Counted from the first letter of the stretch, positions 25,734 to 35,594 are shown. The stretch: DNA of 44,078 nucleotides from Pseudomonas syringae (GCF_001698815.1 NZ_LGSI01000020.1:343661-387738); one strand, 5' to 3'. A program made the numbers and translations. The notes: generated by a model not told the origin, from the sequence alone.

Positions 25734-25884
25734 ACGGATTCTCTCATTAGATATGTGAGAAAGTAGAGTAAGACATTCTTGGGGGAACTCAATGATTTCT
25801 ACAATTTCTTTATACGTTGCTTGAAATCCATACGATAATTATACGAGCCAGAACTGCGTGATGGCGCGCTGAAGGGATTAGGTC

Positions 25885-25913
25885 AGGCCTGCCACTACGT
25901 TAGTGGAAGGCCT
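25885..25913. terminator. Stable hairpin downstream of hydrolase gene
   Basis: AGGCCT-G-CCACTA-CGT-TAGTGG-A-AGGCCT forms two stacked 6-bp stems directly after the hydrolase stop (minus strand). No T-run follows, so it could protect the 3' end or terminate weakly. Confidence 0.55.
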
Positions 25914-25920
25914 TTACGCA

Positions 25921-26898
25921 TCAGCCTTTGATGAACGCCAGTAGGTCTTCGTTGATGATCTCTGGGTGTGTCGTGCACATGCCGTGCGGATAGCCTTTGT
26001 ATACTTTAAGCGTGCCATTCTTGACCAGCTTGATGGACAGCTCAGCTGAGTCGGCAATCGGTACGATCTGGTCGTCGTCGCCGTGCAGGATCAGCACCGG
26101 CACTGTGATCTTTTTCAAGTCTTCGGTGAAGTCGGTTTCCGAGAACGCCTTGATGCAGTCGTAGTGGGCTTTAGCGCCGCCCATCATGCCTTGGCGCCAC
26201 CAGTTGTCTTTCACGCCTTCAGAGACTTTGGCACCTTCACGGTTGTAGCCGTAGAACGGAATAGGTACCTCTTTATAGAACTGGGCACGGTTGGAAGCGA
26301 GCGCTGAGCGGAAGCCGTCGAATACTTCTAGCGGCAGCCCAGCTGGATTGCTGGCGGACTTGACCATGATCGGGGGCACTGCGCCGATCAATACTGCTTT
26401 GGCTACATGACCAGCGCCATGTTGAGCGACATAGCGAGCGACCTCGCCACCGCCTGTGGAGTGGCCGATGTGCACTGCGGCCTTGAGCTTCAGATGGGCA
26501 ACCAGCGCTGCCACATCGGCTGCGTAGGTGTCCATGTCGTTTCCGGTAGCGGTCTGAGTCGAGCGGCCATGACCGCGACGGTCATGAGCGATCACCCTGT
26601 AGCCTTTGGAAACGAAAAACAGCATTTGTGCGTCCCAATCATCGGAACTGAGCGGCCAACCATGGTGGAAAACGATGGGCTGCCCAGTGCCCCAATCTTT
26701 GTAGAAGATTTCAGTGCCGTCGCTCGTGGTGAAACTTGTCATCTCGTTTTGTCCTTGTCCGGTAGAGGCTGAGGTTGCCGCTTGCGCAGCGTTGCTTCCC
26801 ATGGAAATTGCCGAGAGTGATCCTGCGGCCAGGGCAGTAGCCCCAACCTTGAGAACTTGCCTACGTGAACTTGTCGGGATGTTGTTTGTGTCTGACAC
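25921..26898 (-). CDS. Tat-exported alpha/beta hydrolase (non-haem chloroperoxidase-like)
   Basis: The 325-residue protein has a twin-arginine signal ([20 protein letters not shown], cut near NAAQAATSA). The alpha/beta-hydrolase fold has an oxyanion [10 protein letters not shown], the nucleophile Ser in [12 protein letters not shown], an acid in [12 protein letters not shown] and the His in [11 protein letters not shown]. The HDRRGHGRS motif and overall length match the perhydrolase/chloroperoxidase group. Translation begins with GTG: GGAGG four nt upstream marks 26898. It follows a second exported hydrolase (26998-27780), 99 bases away in the same orientation, so an operon is likely. The physiological substrate is unknown. 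Confidence 0.92.
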   Translation of the reverse strand: MSDTNNIPTSSRRQVLKVGATALAAGSLSAISMGSNAAQAATSASTGQGQNEMTSFTTSDGTEIFYKDWGTGQPIVFHHGWPLSSDDWDAQMLFFVSKGYRVIAHDRRGHGRSTQTATGNDMDTYAADVAALVAHLKLKAAVHIGHSTGGGEVARYVAQHGAGHVAKAVLIGAVPPIMVKSASNPAGLPLEVFDGFRSALASNRAQFYKEVPIPFYGYNREGAKVSEGVKDNWWRQGMMGGAKAHYDCIKAFSETDFTEDLKKITVPVLILHGDDDQIVPIADSAELSIKLVKNGTLKVYKGYPHGMCTTHPEIINEDLLAFIKG

Positions 26899-26997
26899 AG
26901 AACCTCCAGGTCTCGGCTTTGCACGAGAATCAGATTCAAGACTTAGCTCAACCAGTGAGCGTTAATTAGAACAACCAGCAATTGGGTCAAGACCCGC

Positions 26998-27780
26998 TCA
27001 CTTGGCTTTCGCAGCTGCCTCAATGATCTGCGCTACAGGTTTCGGGTTGGAAACCATGACGACGTGCGATGCACCTTTGACGACTGTCGTCTGCTTGGAC
27101 TTCGCCCGCTCAGCCATAAATTGCATGGCTTGTGGGGGGATATTCTTGTCCTTGTCGCCGAAAATCCACCACGAAGGGATGGTTTTCCATGCTGGCTCAG
27201 TCGCCGCCTCGTTGAGTGCTTCCTCAGTAACTGGTCGCTGCGTCGCAGCCATCAGGCGTGCCTCGGCAAGGGGAACGTCAGCTGCGAACTGAGCGGGAAA
27301 CTTATCCTGTTGAATGTACAAATCCTTGCCACCTCCCTCCAGCTCGACTGGAGCAGCAAGCGTAGGGCCGAGGGTTGCACCTGGGAACTTTCCTGTCAGT
27401 GCTACGGCGCTTTCACCCACCTCAGGTGCAAAAGCGGCTACGTACACCAACGCCTTGACATTAGCCTGGCCATAAGCGGCCTCGCTGATGACCGGCCCAC
27501 CGTAGGAGTGACCTACTAGCACCACTGGACTTTTGATACTTTTGACCAGGCTTGCTACCGATTGAGCATCGCTCTTAACACTACGCAATGGGTTGGCTGC
27601 TGCAACAACGGTGTAGCCATCCTTCTCCAGGATCTTGATTACACCATTCCAGCTACTGGAGCCGGCAAATGCACCGTGAACCAAAACGACTGTGGGTTTG
27701 AGGGTCTCGGCGAATGCTAAATTGGATGCCGATACCACGGCAATTAGAGCCAGCCTGATGACTAACTTATGTTTGTTCAT
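26998..27780 (-). CDS. Secreted alpha/beta hydrolase
   Basis: The 260-residue protein has a Sec signal peptide (LVIRLALIAVVSASNLAFAE). The catalytic set is an oxyanion HGAFAGSSSW, the nucleophile Ser in GHSYGGPVISE, an Asp in IFGDKDKNIPP and the His in GASHVVMVS. This is a compact hydrolase of the esterase/salicylate-esterase-like group with a short cap. AAGGA precedes the ATG. It is upstream of, and probably co-transcribed with, the Tat-exported hydrolase. The different export routes (Sec here, Tat there) suggest both act in the periplasm but fold differently. Confidence 0.9.
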   Translation of the reverse strand: MNKHKLVIRLALIAVVSASNLAFAETLKPTVVLVHGAFAGSSSWNGVIKILEKDGYTVVAAANPLRSVKSDAQSVASLVKSIKSPVVLVGHSYGGPVISEAAYGQANVKALVYVAAFAPEVGESAVALTGKFPGATLGPTLAAPVELEGGGKDLYIQQDKFPAQFAADVPLAEARLMAATQRPVTEEALNEAATEPAWKTIPSWWIFGDKDKNIPPQAMQFMAERAKSKQTTVVKGASHVVMVSNPKPVAQIIEAAAKAK

Positions 27781-28446
27781 ATCAGATTCCTTCCGAACGT
27801 GTGAGGGGTGAGTCTTCCGTTATGCGTGGCCCATCTACGCATTGCTCTCTCCTTAGAAAAACACATTAAACCGACTAAAAATTTAGATTAGAGAGCATTG
27901 CAAAGCGCAGATTGTACGGGCGTGCTATTTCCTCGGCGGCAAAACATAGAAGCTTTAAATATGGAGTTAACTGTTTGGTCAGCAATAGCGCGAAAGTTAC
28001 CAGTGGTCGATTGATTCTGTCGCTAGCATGAGCAATTTCCGATCTACCATCTTTCGATCCCTCTCCAGAGTAGAGCGATGCTAGAAGTCTCTCCGATACT
28101 GTGTTCGGCTTTGTGTTTCACTGTAACCGTTCGACGATACCATTCGCCTTGCAGCGATCCTGGAGCTTGACGCGCTGCCTCGATTTTTAAGGCGACCCGT
28201 CCCTGAAACTTGGCGGTCTTGACGGGGTGCGATGAATTCACTCCCACATAGTTGTGGTCAGGCCTACGCCTTCTCGTCTGGGTAGGGAGCAAATTGATGG
28301 TAAGCGTATGGCCGACACAGCTTGTGTGATTAACGGCCTGATCGGCAGGTGTTAGAATCCGGTGCCCATGTCCAACCTACCGCGGGTGCGCGCGGGCACT
28401 GTGGAACGCCAACCTCGAACCACCAGACGGGCCCAATGGTGCGCTA
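27781..28446. other. Long intergenic region
   Basis: No convincing gene is seen in these 666 bases. The left part is AT-rich (27860-27900, AAAAATTTAGATTAGAGAG) and probably carries the hydrolase promoter. A minus-strand frame of 82 residues at 28044-28292 has no ribosome binding site, signal or recognisable motif. The right end should contain the promoter of the AraC-type gene. Confidence 0.4.
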
Positions 28447-29175
28447 ATGTTTCTAAGCCTTGAAGTTCGCAGCTACGAGAGGGAAAACCCTCATCACCAC
28501 CATGACCATGCTCAATTGGTACTGCCGGTTCGTGGCCGAATGGAAATTGACGTGGACGGTCGCGGGGGCTGCATTGATCAGTCATTGGCAGCGCTTGTAA
28601 CGCCCGGCTCGGTGCATTCGCAGCACACTCACGTTGATAGCCGTTTTTTGGTTTTGGACTGTGCACCGACAACGCTGGAGACACTCCAGATGGGGCGTCT
28701 GGCTCAGAGAATCTATGTGCCTATTTCCCCGGCGACCCGGCGGCTTATCGAGTTCGCTGAGCTGATAGGTAATGAGCAACTGTCCATCGGTGCTTCACAG
28801 CTGGGCCCTCTGCTTCTGTCATCCCTTGGCTCGGACACCTCCTGTTTTTCGTCCCCTATGGAGCAGTTGGTCGCCCGTCTGCGTGCAAATCCTGGAGCAA
28901 ACTGGAGTAACGAGGTCATGGCTCAAATAGCAAATATGAGCATGAGTCAACTGCACCAGCGATTCCGGCAATTGTTTGCGATGAGTCCTCAAGCCTGGCT
29001 GACCGATTTTCGCATCCAGGAGGCTCAACGGTGGTTGCGCGGCACATCATTGTCGATAGCTGAGATTGCCTTGCGTGCAGGCTTTTCCGACCAGGCATCG
29101 CTGACGCGTACCATGCAGCGTGTAAGCGCCACGACCCCTGCGGTTTATCGTAAAGCGCAAAAACAGCCTGGGTAA
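28447..29175 (+). CDS. AraC family transcriptional regulator
   Basis: The 242-residue protein has an N-terminal cupin-like sensor with a His cluster (ENPHHHHDHAQLVLPVRGRM; then VTPGSVHSQHTH), which may bind a metal or small ligand. The C-terminal AraC DNA-binding domain has two helix-turn-helix units (MAQIANMSMSQLHQRFRQLF; then LSIAEIALRAGFSDQASLTR). Its position 79 bases before an EamA exporter in the same direction suggests that it activates that exporter, a common pairing. The ATG at 28447 lacks a strong ribosome binding site. Confidence 0.92.
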   Translation: MFLSLEVRSYERENPHHHHDHAQLVLPVRGRMEIDVDGRGGCIDQSLAALVTPGSVHSQHTHVDSRFLVLDCAPTTLETLQMGRLAQRIYVPISPATRRLIEFAELIGNEQLSIGASQLGPLLLSSLGSDTSCFSSPMEQLVARLRANPGANWSNEVMAQIANMSMSQLHQRFRQLFAMSPQAWLTDFRIQEAQRWLRGTSLSIAEIALRAGFSDQASLTRTMQRVSATTPAVYRKAQKQPG

Positions 29176-29254
29176 AAAACCCTACAGTTACCGACAATAC
29201 TCTCCGAGTCAGCTACTCCAGACTTCATGCTTTACGCTTTGGAGCGCTGGTGAA

Positions 29255-30199
29255 ATGTTTGCTGATCGATTACTGCTGAAGGGCATCGCCTACGGTGTTT
29301 GCGCGGGTCTGTGTTGGGGAGTGATTTTCCTAGGCCCGCAGCTAACCCCGGGGTTGAGCGGTTTGCAATTCGCAGTCATAAGATTCCTCTGCTATGGCGC
29401 GATCTCGGCGGCCCTGCTTATGCCGCGTTGGAGGCGCGTTTGTGCCAATCTCACTATGGCTGATTGGAAGTCACTGTTCTGGCTTAGCCTGATCGGGAAC
29501 CTCATCTACTACTCGCTGGTGGGCACAGGTGTGCAGTTGGTTGGCATTGCCACAACGTCCCTGATTGTCGGACTCATCCCGGTGTTCGTAACCTTGGCAG
29601 GTCGTAATGACGCAAACGCAGTTTCTTTGCGCAAGCTCTTCCCCTCGCTGTGCTGCGCCGTGGGTGGAGTCGTGCTCATCAGCTGGCATGCACTGATCAA
29701 CGGCGACAGGCCCGATACATTGACGAACATCGTCGGGATTCTATGCGCGACAGGCGCATTGGTGGCGTGGAGTTGGTTCGCGGTGAGCAACGCTTGGCGG
29801 TTGGTGCAGGTCGCCAGCGTTTCCTCGCATGACTGGGCACTGCTGACAGGGGTCATGACTGGCGCTCAGTCACTGCTTTTGGCGGCGCCTGTCCTGGGTT
29901 TGCAGGCCGGAACGCATGGCATCTCGGAATGGCTGCATTTTCTCCTGGTGGCCGCTGGCGTTGCACTTTTGTCTTCGGTTGTGGGAGGCGCATGCTGGAA
30001 TCAGGCGAGCCGACTTTTACCATTGGCACTCAGTGGACAAGTGCTCGTGATTGAAACGTTGGCAGCGCTCGTTTTTGGATTTTTATGGGAGCATCGGCTA
30101 CCCGACGGGTATGAGCTGGCGGCCATTGCACTGCTGGTTACCGGTGTCGTCTGGTGTCTGAATTGTCATCGTGTTCCCCTCCATTCCCCGGCTGCTTAG
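29255..30199 (+). CDS. EamA/DMT-family metabolite exporter
   Basis: The 314-residue protein has ten hydrophobic helices in two EamA repeats (first from LKGIAYGVCAGLCWGVIFLG; second from VGILCATGALVAWSWFAVSN). These drug/metabolite transporters export amino acids, nucleobases or toxic analogues; the substrate is unknown. GGAG lies 10 nt before the ATG. It is likely controlled by the upstream AraC-type regulator. Downstream of 30199 the sequence changes to mobile-element remnants. Confidence 0.92.
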   Translation: MFADRLLLKGIAYGVCAGLCWGVIFLGPQLTPGLSGLQFAVIRFLCYGAISAALLMPRWRRVCANLTMADWKSLFWLSLIGNLIYYSLVGTGVQLVGIATTSLIVGLIPVFVTLAGRNDANAVSLRKLFPSLCCAVGGVVLISWHALINGDRPDTLTNIVGILCATGALVAWSWFAVSNAWRLVQVASVSSHDWALLTGVMTGAQSLLLAAPVLGLQAGTHGISEWLHFLLVAAGVALLSSVVGGACWNQASRLLPLALSGQVLVIETLAALVFGFLWEHRLPDGYELAAIALLVTGVVWCLNCHRVPLHSPAA

Positions 30200-30309
30200 C
30201 TCGTACACTGACCCTGAAGCCTATCGAGCAATGCTGGCTCTGGAATTGACTTGCCAGTGTCAACGCGAGGCGACGTGCAGCCCAACTGTGCGGCAACAGC
30301 ATTGGCAGT

Positions 30310-30375
30310 CTCACTCGCACGCTGCGTCGGCAGGCGCGTAAGAACATCCTTCAAGTACGCGTACGGATCGTGGGA
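30310..30375 (-). pseudogene. IS66-type transposase (TnpC), C-terminal remnant
   Basis: One minus-strand frame reads HDPYAYLKDVLTRLPTQRAS, which is the end of the IS66 TnpC transposase in many proteobacteria. After it, the reading is disturbed, and a family-like LLPHSW occurs in the next frame at about 30300. Only this tail is left; no inverted repeats or tnpA/tnpB are seen. It abuts the broken ParA gene, so an IS66 insertion followed by deletion probably removed the ParA C-terminus. Confidence 0.65.
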
Positions 30376-30394
30376 GTGGTTGCGATTGATAAGT

Positions 30395-30981
30395 CAGGCT
30401 CGCATCGTTGGTCGCATCGAGCTTGTTGATCACGATGTTCAGCGGCGGAGTGTGCACGCCCAGCGATGCCAGAGGCGCAAGGTCCTTGAGCAGTTGCTGG
30501 GTGCCCCGGTAAAACTCGCGGGCAGCGAGCATGTCCGGGGTGATCGGCGAGATGGCCAGGTCCGAACACAGCAGCGCAGTCTCCAGCGTCACCGAACGCG
30601 CGCCAGGCTGTCGATCAGGATCAGGTCGTAATCGAGGGCGAACTCGTACATCAGGTTGCGCAGGCGCAGCCGGCCGTCAGCGGCGTACAGCAGCATGTTG
30701 CTGAGCTGGTTGTGCGGGTCGTTGGAAAGGATCAGCGAGAGGTTGGGGATGCAGGTCTGGGAGATAACTTGATCGGGGCGGGTGTCGTTCTGGGAAATCA
30801 GCTGATACGTGCCGCCTGGCGCTTCATGAACGAGGCGATAAAACGAAGACAACGAGGGTTGCGTATCGAGATCAATGAGCAGGGTGCGGATGTTGGCATC
30901 GGCGCAGAACGCGCCCAAGTTGGCGGTAACCGTGGTTTTACCGGGTCCGCCTTTGGTCGACAGGATTGTTGCGATTTTCAT
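30395..30981 (-). pseudogene. parA: ICE-type ParA ATPase, frameshifted and 3'-truncated
   Basis: The start, MKIATILSTKGGPGKTTVTA, has the deviant Walker A of ParA, and DYDLILIDS gives the Walker B. At about 30600 one base is missing: the family sequence GARSVTLETALLCSDLAISP moves to the next frame, the first frame stops at 30589, and the second continues through INKLDATNDASL to about 30395. It then joins an IS66 fragment. ParA proteins of this kind are partition/maintenance genes of integrative conjugative elements in Pseudomonas. The gene has lost its C-terminal 80 or so residues and cannot be functional. Confidence 0.85.
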
Positions 30982-30990
30982 GATGCTTGC

Positions 30991-31011
30991 CTCTAAATCG
31001 AATGATTAGAG
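30991..31011. promoter_or_regulatory. Dyad upstream of parA remnant
   Basis: CTCTAA-9 nt-TTAGAG lies 10 bases before the parA start. Its symmetry and position suit an autoregulatory operator of the partition gene. Confidence 0.5.
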
Positions 31012-31842
31012 ACAGCGTTTGCGGCGCGACAAATTGCTTGGCTATGCAGGAGAAGGGTGGTTTTGAGGTTTCGTAGGATCCAACGCGAAAAGCGCCACTA
31101 TCAACGAAATTTCCTACAAGCCCACCTAAGCCCTTGAATCAAATATGGCACGACCTGGACTCGAATAGAAAAATAAGCAAATGTTTTACAAAGACATTTT
31201 ACAAAACATATAAAAATTATATCCCTAAGGCTATCCTAATTAATCCGAGATTTTATGGAAACTCCTGGGTCACCATGAACACCGCAGTTGCGTCCATCCC
31301 GCTTACCGATCATTGCATTAGTTTGACAGTTTTTATAAAGTGACACGCGTCTATGCTGGCTAACAAATGGCACTGACGTTGACCATAGTTCGCTCTAGAC
31401 TTCGGCGATTCAGTTAGCCATCACACCTTTTCAATTAGCAACAGCTGCTATCGTGGGTCGATCCCAAGATGCTGCAAGGCAAACCCTGGCAATCCAAGCG
31501 CAAGCTCACACAAGGCATGATGATTGGATGCTAACGAACGATGATCGCTCGGAAAATTGAAAATATCTTGCCGGGCAAAATAAAAGACCGATATGCCAGG
31601 CTCTTGATAAACGCCCGCCTATAGCTGACAAGGTTCGCTGAATAGCGACCCCAAAAGAACGATTAGCCGGAGATTCAGCAGCTTTTTCTCGACCTTTTTT
31701 GTGAGCTGGCACGATCTGCCCGGTCCAGGAAGTTGGCCGCAACGGATATAAACGACTACGCGCAAACGTTGTGGGCCTGCACGTAGCTTATCGATTGGGG
31801 GCACGCAACCATTGTTCACAGACTGCCGTGACACCCCATCCG
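31012..31842. other. Non-coding, AT-rich spacer of foreign appearance
   Basis: No gene can be supported in these 830 bases. The segment 31130-31260 is unusually AT-rich compared with neighbours (AAATATGG...ACATATAAAAATTATATCCC). A plus-strand stretch near 31438-31525 reads QQLLSWVDPKMLQGKPWQSK without a start and might be debris of a mobile-element protein. It probably marks the remnant of the same integrated element as parA/IS66. Confidence 0.4.
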
Positions 31843-32748
31843 TCAGATAGCCTCGGGTAAGTTCTGAGCCTTTTCCGGCGGTTTGATTGAGCCGATGTAC
31901 ACCGCGAAGATAGACAGCAGCGCGCCGGCAATCTGTAGCGAGGAGCTTGCCTTGCCGAGAAAAGCGACGTCGATGAAGTAAGTGATCACCGGTTCGAGCA
32001 GCAGGATCAGTCCGGCCAGCCCCAGGCTGATGGCGCCGATCGAACGATTGACCAGCAGCCAACCGACGAATTGCACCAGCACCCCGTAAATCACCAGCAT
32101 CACCAGGGTTTGTCCGTCCACGATGGCCAGGCTTTCCCCGGTCGCCAGCGCGTATACCAGCAATACCAGGGCTGCCCACAGACTCAAGTTGAGCATCTGC
32201 GCAATCTTGTCACCGCCACCATCAGACAGCTGGGTGTTGATCTTCAAGAAGTACACGCAAATGGCATACGCCAGCCCCGACAGCACCCCATACACCACGC
32301 CTTTGATCCCGACTCCGCTGGTCATCTCCGGCAGCAGCAACAGGTACAGCCCGACGAAGGCCAGCGAGATGGAAATCAGGAAGTAGATCGAGGGCTTTTC
32401 CTTCAACAGGTACAGCCCCAGCAAGGTCATGAAGAACACCTGGCAGTTGGTCAGGATCGAGCCGATGCCCGGGCCAACGATGTAGATGCTCTGATGCCAC
32501 AGCACCAGGTCGATCGCCAGAAATACCCCGGCCAATGCGGTGTAGAGCTGGGCCTTGGCGCTTTTCAGTCGCACCGGCGTCTTGCGCACCTTGAGGAGCA
32601 GGAAGAACAGGATCGAGGCGATCAGCATCCGATAGAATCCGGCACCACCGGCGCCAATATGTGCGAAAGCCACCGCCAGTGCTGACAGGCTGAGCATCAG
32701 CCCGCCGATGGTCAGCTCGATGATTGCCCGGTTGTTATTAGTCGACAT
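31843..32748 (-). CDS. EamA/DMT-family exporter (biosynthetic-cluster associated)
   Basis: The 301-residue protein has ten membrane helices (from IIELTIGGLMLSLSALAVAF to LQIAGALLSIFAVYIGSIKP), a two-repeat EamA fold. GAGG seven nt before the ATG at 32748 fixes the start; this start lies inside the end of the aminotransferase gene (11-nt overlap), so the two are tightly coupled. It is the last gene of a four-gene minus-strand operon (GST, N-hydroxylase, aminotransferase, exporter) and is the natural candidate to export that pathway's product. Confidence 0.93.
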   Translation of the reverse strand: MSTNNNRAIIELTIGGLMLSLSALAVAFAHIGAGGAGFYRMLIASILFFLLLKVRKTPVRLKSAKAQLYTALAGVFLAIDLVLWHQSIYIVGPGIGSILTNCQVFFMTLLGLYLLKEKPSIYFLISISLAFVGLYLLLLPEMTSGVGIKGVVYGVLSGLAYAICVYFLKINTQLSDGGGDKIAQMLNLSLWAALVLLVYALATGESLAIVDGQTLVMLVIYGVLVQFVGWLLVNRSIGAISLGLAGLILLLEPVITYFIDVAFLGKASSSLQIAGALLSIFAVYIGSIKPPEKAQNLPEAI

Positions 32749-34075
32749 GGGAGACCTCATTGGTAAAGCGCAACGTATCTGTATCAGTGTCCGATTCGCT
32801 GGACGAGGGGTATTCCAGTACCTGCTGCATGGCCTCAAAAATGCTCGCCAGTCCGGTCTGCAGGGTTTCTGCGTCGATGGTCAGGGCCGGCATTAACTTG
32901 AGCACCTGATCTTCCGGGCCGCAGCGCTCGATGATCAATCGGCGCGCAAAGCACGCGCGCGTGACCGCGGCGGTCAATGACGCATCGTGGAACTCGATGC
33001 CATAAAACAGCCCGCGCCCACGCACCTGCTTGATATGCACCGCGAAGCGCTCGGTGACCTTGGCGAGCCAGGTCTTTAGGAGCATTTCATTGGCCTGGAT
33101 GTGCTTGACGAGACGGTCGTCGCTCCAGAATTCCTGCAAGGTATTGGTCGCGGCGACGAAGGCCAGGGTGTTGCCACGGAAGGTGCCGTTGTCTTCGCCG
33201 GGCGACCATTGATCCAGCTCTGGACGATGCAGCAGCAGGGCGAACGGTAGTCCGTAACCACTGAGAGATTTCGACAGGCAGACCATGTCCGGGGTGATAC
33301 CGGACGGCTCGAAACTGAAGAAGGTCCCGGTGCGACCGCAACCGGCCTGGATATCATCGATGATCAGCAGGATGTCGTGCTTGGCCGTCAGTTTGCGCAA
33401 GCGCACCAGCCAGTCGGCGGACGCTACGTTGATCCCGCCTTCGCCCTGAACGGTTTCCAGAATCACCGCCGCCGGAAGATCCATGCCGGAGCTGTTGTCG
33501 TTCAGCAAACGTTCGAAATACTCGACGGAATCCAGACCTTTCAGATAACCGTCGTAGGGCATGCGGAACACATATGGGTCGACGCCAGGTTGGCGATTAT
33601 CGCGGTTGCCGGTCAGCCCTAGCGAGGTGTTCGACATCCCGTGAAAGCCATTGGTGAACGCTACGATGTGCTGTCGCCCGGTGACCTTGCGCGCCAGTTT
33701 GATGGCCGACTCCACCACACTGGTGCCCGTGGGCGAGGTGAACTGCATTTTGTAAGACAGCGCCCGTGGCTCAAGAATGATCTTGCGGAAGTTGAAGAGA
33801 AATTCCTGCTTAGCCCGGCTGTGCATGTCCAGCGCCGCCTGGATCCCGTCACGCTGCAAGTAGTCGATTACCGCTGCCTTGACCGGTTTAGGGTTGTGAC
33901 CATAGTTGACCGAGCCGGCGCAACTTAGAAAGTCGATGTAGGCCTGACCCTTGAGGTCGTACAGATAGCTGCCCTGAGCCTGGTCGAAGACCACGGGGAA
34001 ACTGCGGCAATAACTTCGCGCCTGGGACTCGACCTCGGCAAATATACCCAACTCATCCATTCCTGAAATTTCCAT
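32738..34075 (-). CDS. EctB-like diaminobutyrate-2-oxoglutarate aminotransferase
   Basis: The 445-residue class-III PLP aminotransferase shares with EctB/DABA transaminases the blocks SYCRSFPVVFDQAQGSYLYD, FLSCAGSVNYGHNPKPVKAA and DDIQAGCGRTGTFFSFEPSG. The PLP lysine is Lys269 (CLSKSLSGYGLPF). It should convert aspartate-4-semialdehyde plus an amino donor (glutamate) into L-2,4-diaminobutyrate, or a close analogue. No ectA, ectC or decarboxylase gene is next to it, so ectoine or diaminopropane production is unlikely. The neighbouring N-hydroxylase suggests that the diamine is hydroxylated. The stop overlaps the exporter start by 11 nt. Confidence 0.92.
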   Translation of the reverse strand: MEISGMDELGIFAEVESQARSYCRSFPVVFDQAQGSYLYDLKGQAYIDFLSCAGSVNYGHNPKPVKAAVIDYLQRDGIQAALDMHSRAKQEFLFNFRKIILEPRALSYKMQFTSPTGTSVVESAIKLARKVTGRQHIVAFTNGFHGMSNTSLGLTGNRDNRQPGVDPYVFRMPYDGYLKGLDSVEYFERLLNDNSSGMDLPAAVILETVQGEGGINVASADWLVRLRKLTAKHDILLIIDDIQAGCGRTGTFFSFEPSGITPDMVCLSKSLSGYGLPFALLLHRPELDQWSPGEDNGTFRGNTLAFVAATNTLQEFWSDDRLVKHIQANEMLLKTWLAKVTERFAVHIKQVRGRGLFYGIEFHDASLTAAVTRACFARRLIIERCGPEDQVLKLMPALTIDAETLQTGLASIFEAMQQVLEYPSSSESDTDTDTLRFTNEVSHVD

Positions 34076-34124
34076 TTACGGCCTACTCATATAAGGGGTC
34101 GAGGTGCGTGCGATTAAAGGCGAC

Positions 34125-35468
34125 TCAGGCGATTTTTTCTGCGACGTCTTCCAGCCCCAGTTGTTCGCTCAACGACGTGAAAATATCCCGGGCCCGCAGC
34201 GACAACAGGCTGAAGGAGCCGGCATCGCCGTAGCCGTGGGACGACTCGCACAAGCCATTGAGGTAAAGCGCCGGCAAGTTGCAGCCTGTGCGCGCGGACA
34301 GGCGATAATCGCGCCCGATGCGAATCACGCCCTGGGCATCACAGTCCAGGCTTTCGGCCAGGTCGCGCAGAATGGAGGGGAAACGCTCGTCCTGTGCGCC
34401 GGTGCCTAGATTGCGGAATCCGGTAGCCAGCACGACAGCGTCCAACTCAGGCAGCTGTTCGGTGGTCCCGGCCTGGGTGTCGAGTAGCGTCAGTGAGTAG
34501 CTGTGCCCGGTGGCTGTGCAAGCCTCGATGTCACTGAAACTCTTGATGGTGATTCTGTTTTTGCCCTGCAACTTGTCTTCATACATGCCTACATACAACT
34601 CCGAGATCACGTCGGCGTCGGCGGCGGAGTAGTTGGTGTAATGCAAGTGGCGGTTGATGTTCTTCTTCGCTTCGGCGGAGCTGTTGTAGTAATGGTCGAC
34701 AAAGGACGGGAAGTACACGTGCTCGCTGAACTGGCTGGTGTCCTTGAGGCGGAAACCGTAGCCGCGCTGGATGTTGATAATCTCGAGGTGCGGGTAGCTG
34801 TGGCGCAGGTGCAGCATGATCTCGATCGCACTCTGGCTGCCGCCCACTACCGCGACCCGCTTCAACTCGCGCTGTTGCGCCAGTTGCGCCAACCGCCCGA
34901 GGTACTGGGTCAAATGGAAAACCTGGTCGGCGGCGCAGTCGGTGAATGCCTGCGGAATCACGGGTGTCCGCCCGGGGGCGACGACCAGCGAGCGGGCAAA
35001 AAACTTGCTCCCAGTTTGCGTCGTCACGCAATACAGGTTACTGACAGGGTCTGCCTGAATCGATGTCGCGGCCTGGTTGTAAGCCACGTCTTTGGCAAAG
35101 AAACCCGCGACCCAGCGCACGTACTCGGCGAATTCGCTGCGCAGCGGAAACTCCAGGCCAAGATTGAGGTGCTCGAAAAGCCGATCATTTTCGAACAGGA
35201 AGTTGGTGAAGGTGTAGCGGCTGCGCGGGTTGCGTGGCGTCACCAGGTCGCGGCTCGGATGATTCTGGATATCGCTGCCCGACAGCATCATCTCCGGTTG
35301 CCATTTCGTACTGCCCTGGCGCTCCAGGAACAGGCGTGTTCCGGCAAAGCCTAATTCTTCCAGGGCAATGGCCAAGGCGATGTTCGCGGGCCCAAAGCCT
35401 ATACCGATGACATCGTAGACTTGCCCGTCACGCCCTGAATCACTGGTATTAACTTTATGAACGCTCAC
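34125..35468 (-). CDS. Lysine/ornithine N-monooxygenase family (SidA/IucD/PvdA-like)
   Basis: The 447-residue flavin N-hydroxylase has the FAD motif YDVIGIGFGPANIALAIALE near the N-terminus, the NADPH motif KRVAVVGGSQSAIEIMLHLR in the middle and the C-terminal ATGFRNLG (D-x3-L-ATGY-like) motif. The family hydroxylates the terminal amine of ornithine, lysine, putrescine or cadaverine, the first step to hydroxamate siderophores. Here an adjacent diaminobutyrate aminotransferase suggests a shorter diamine. Translation probably starts at GTG 35468 (GGGGAT seven nt upstream); the longer frame to 35549 has no conserved residues before it. No acyltransferase or IucA/IucC/NRPS synthetase is in the window. 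Confidence 0.92.
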   Translation of the reverse strand: MSVHKVNTSDSGRDGQVYDVIGIGFGPANIALAIALEELGFAGTRLFLERQGSTKWQPEMMLSGSDIQNHPSRDLVTPRNPRSRYTFTNFLFENDRLFEHLNLGLEFPLRSEFAEYVRWVAGFFAKDVAYNQAATSIQADPVSNLYCVTTQTGSKFFARSLVVAPGRTPVIPQAFTDCAADQVFHLTQYLGRLAQLAQQRELKRVAVVGGSQSAIEIMLHLRHSYPHLEIINIQRGYGFRLKDTSQFSEHVYFPSFVDHYYNSSAEAKKNINRHLHYTNYSAADADVISELYVGMYEDKLQGKNRITIKSFSDIEACTATGHSYSLTLLDTQAGTTEQLPELDAVVLATGFRNLGTGAQDERFPSILRDLAESLDCDAQGVIRIGRDYRLSARTGCNLPALYLNGLCESSHGYGDAGSFSLLSLRARDIFTSLSEQLGLEDVAEKIA

Positions 35469-35594
35469 AGCTTTATCCCCATTTATTACAAAAGTCAGAC
35501 TCGGCAAAGCAGAAAAGCCCCTGAGGTCTTTCCTGCATGCGGCCAACAAAAGTTGTTTGTAGTTATCTTTAATCGATATCGGTAGTGCTGTTTT

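Noticed and set aside
28044..28292. 82-residue minus-strand frame in the 27.8-28.4 kb gap
   Set aside because: No ribosome binding site or family match by eye; left as non-coding.
31134..31343. 69-residue plus-strand reading frame in AT-rich spacer
   Set aside because: No ribosome binding site, no recognisable motif, and low-complexity AT-rich composition.
32071..32685. Gln/His-rich open frame opposite the EamA exporter
   Set aside because: Composition is that of an antisense shadow of a Leu-rich membrane protein; no start signal.
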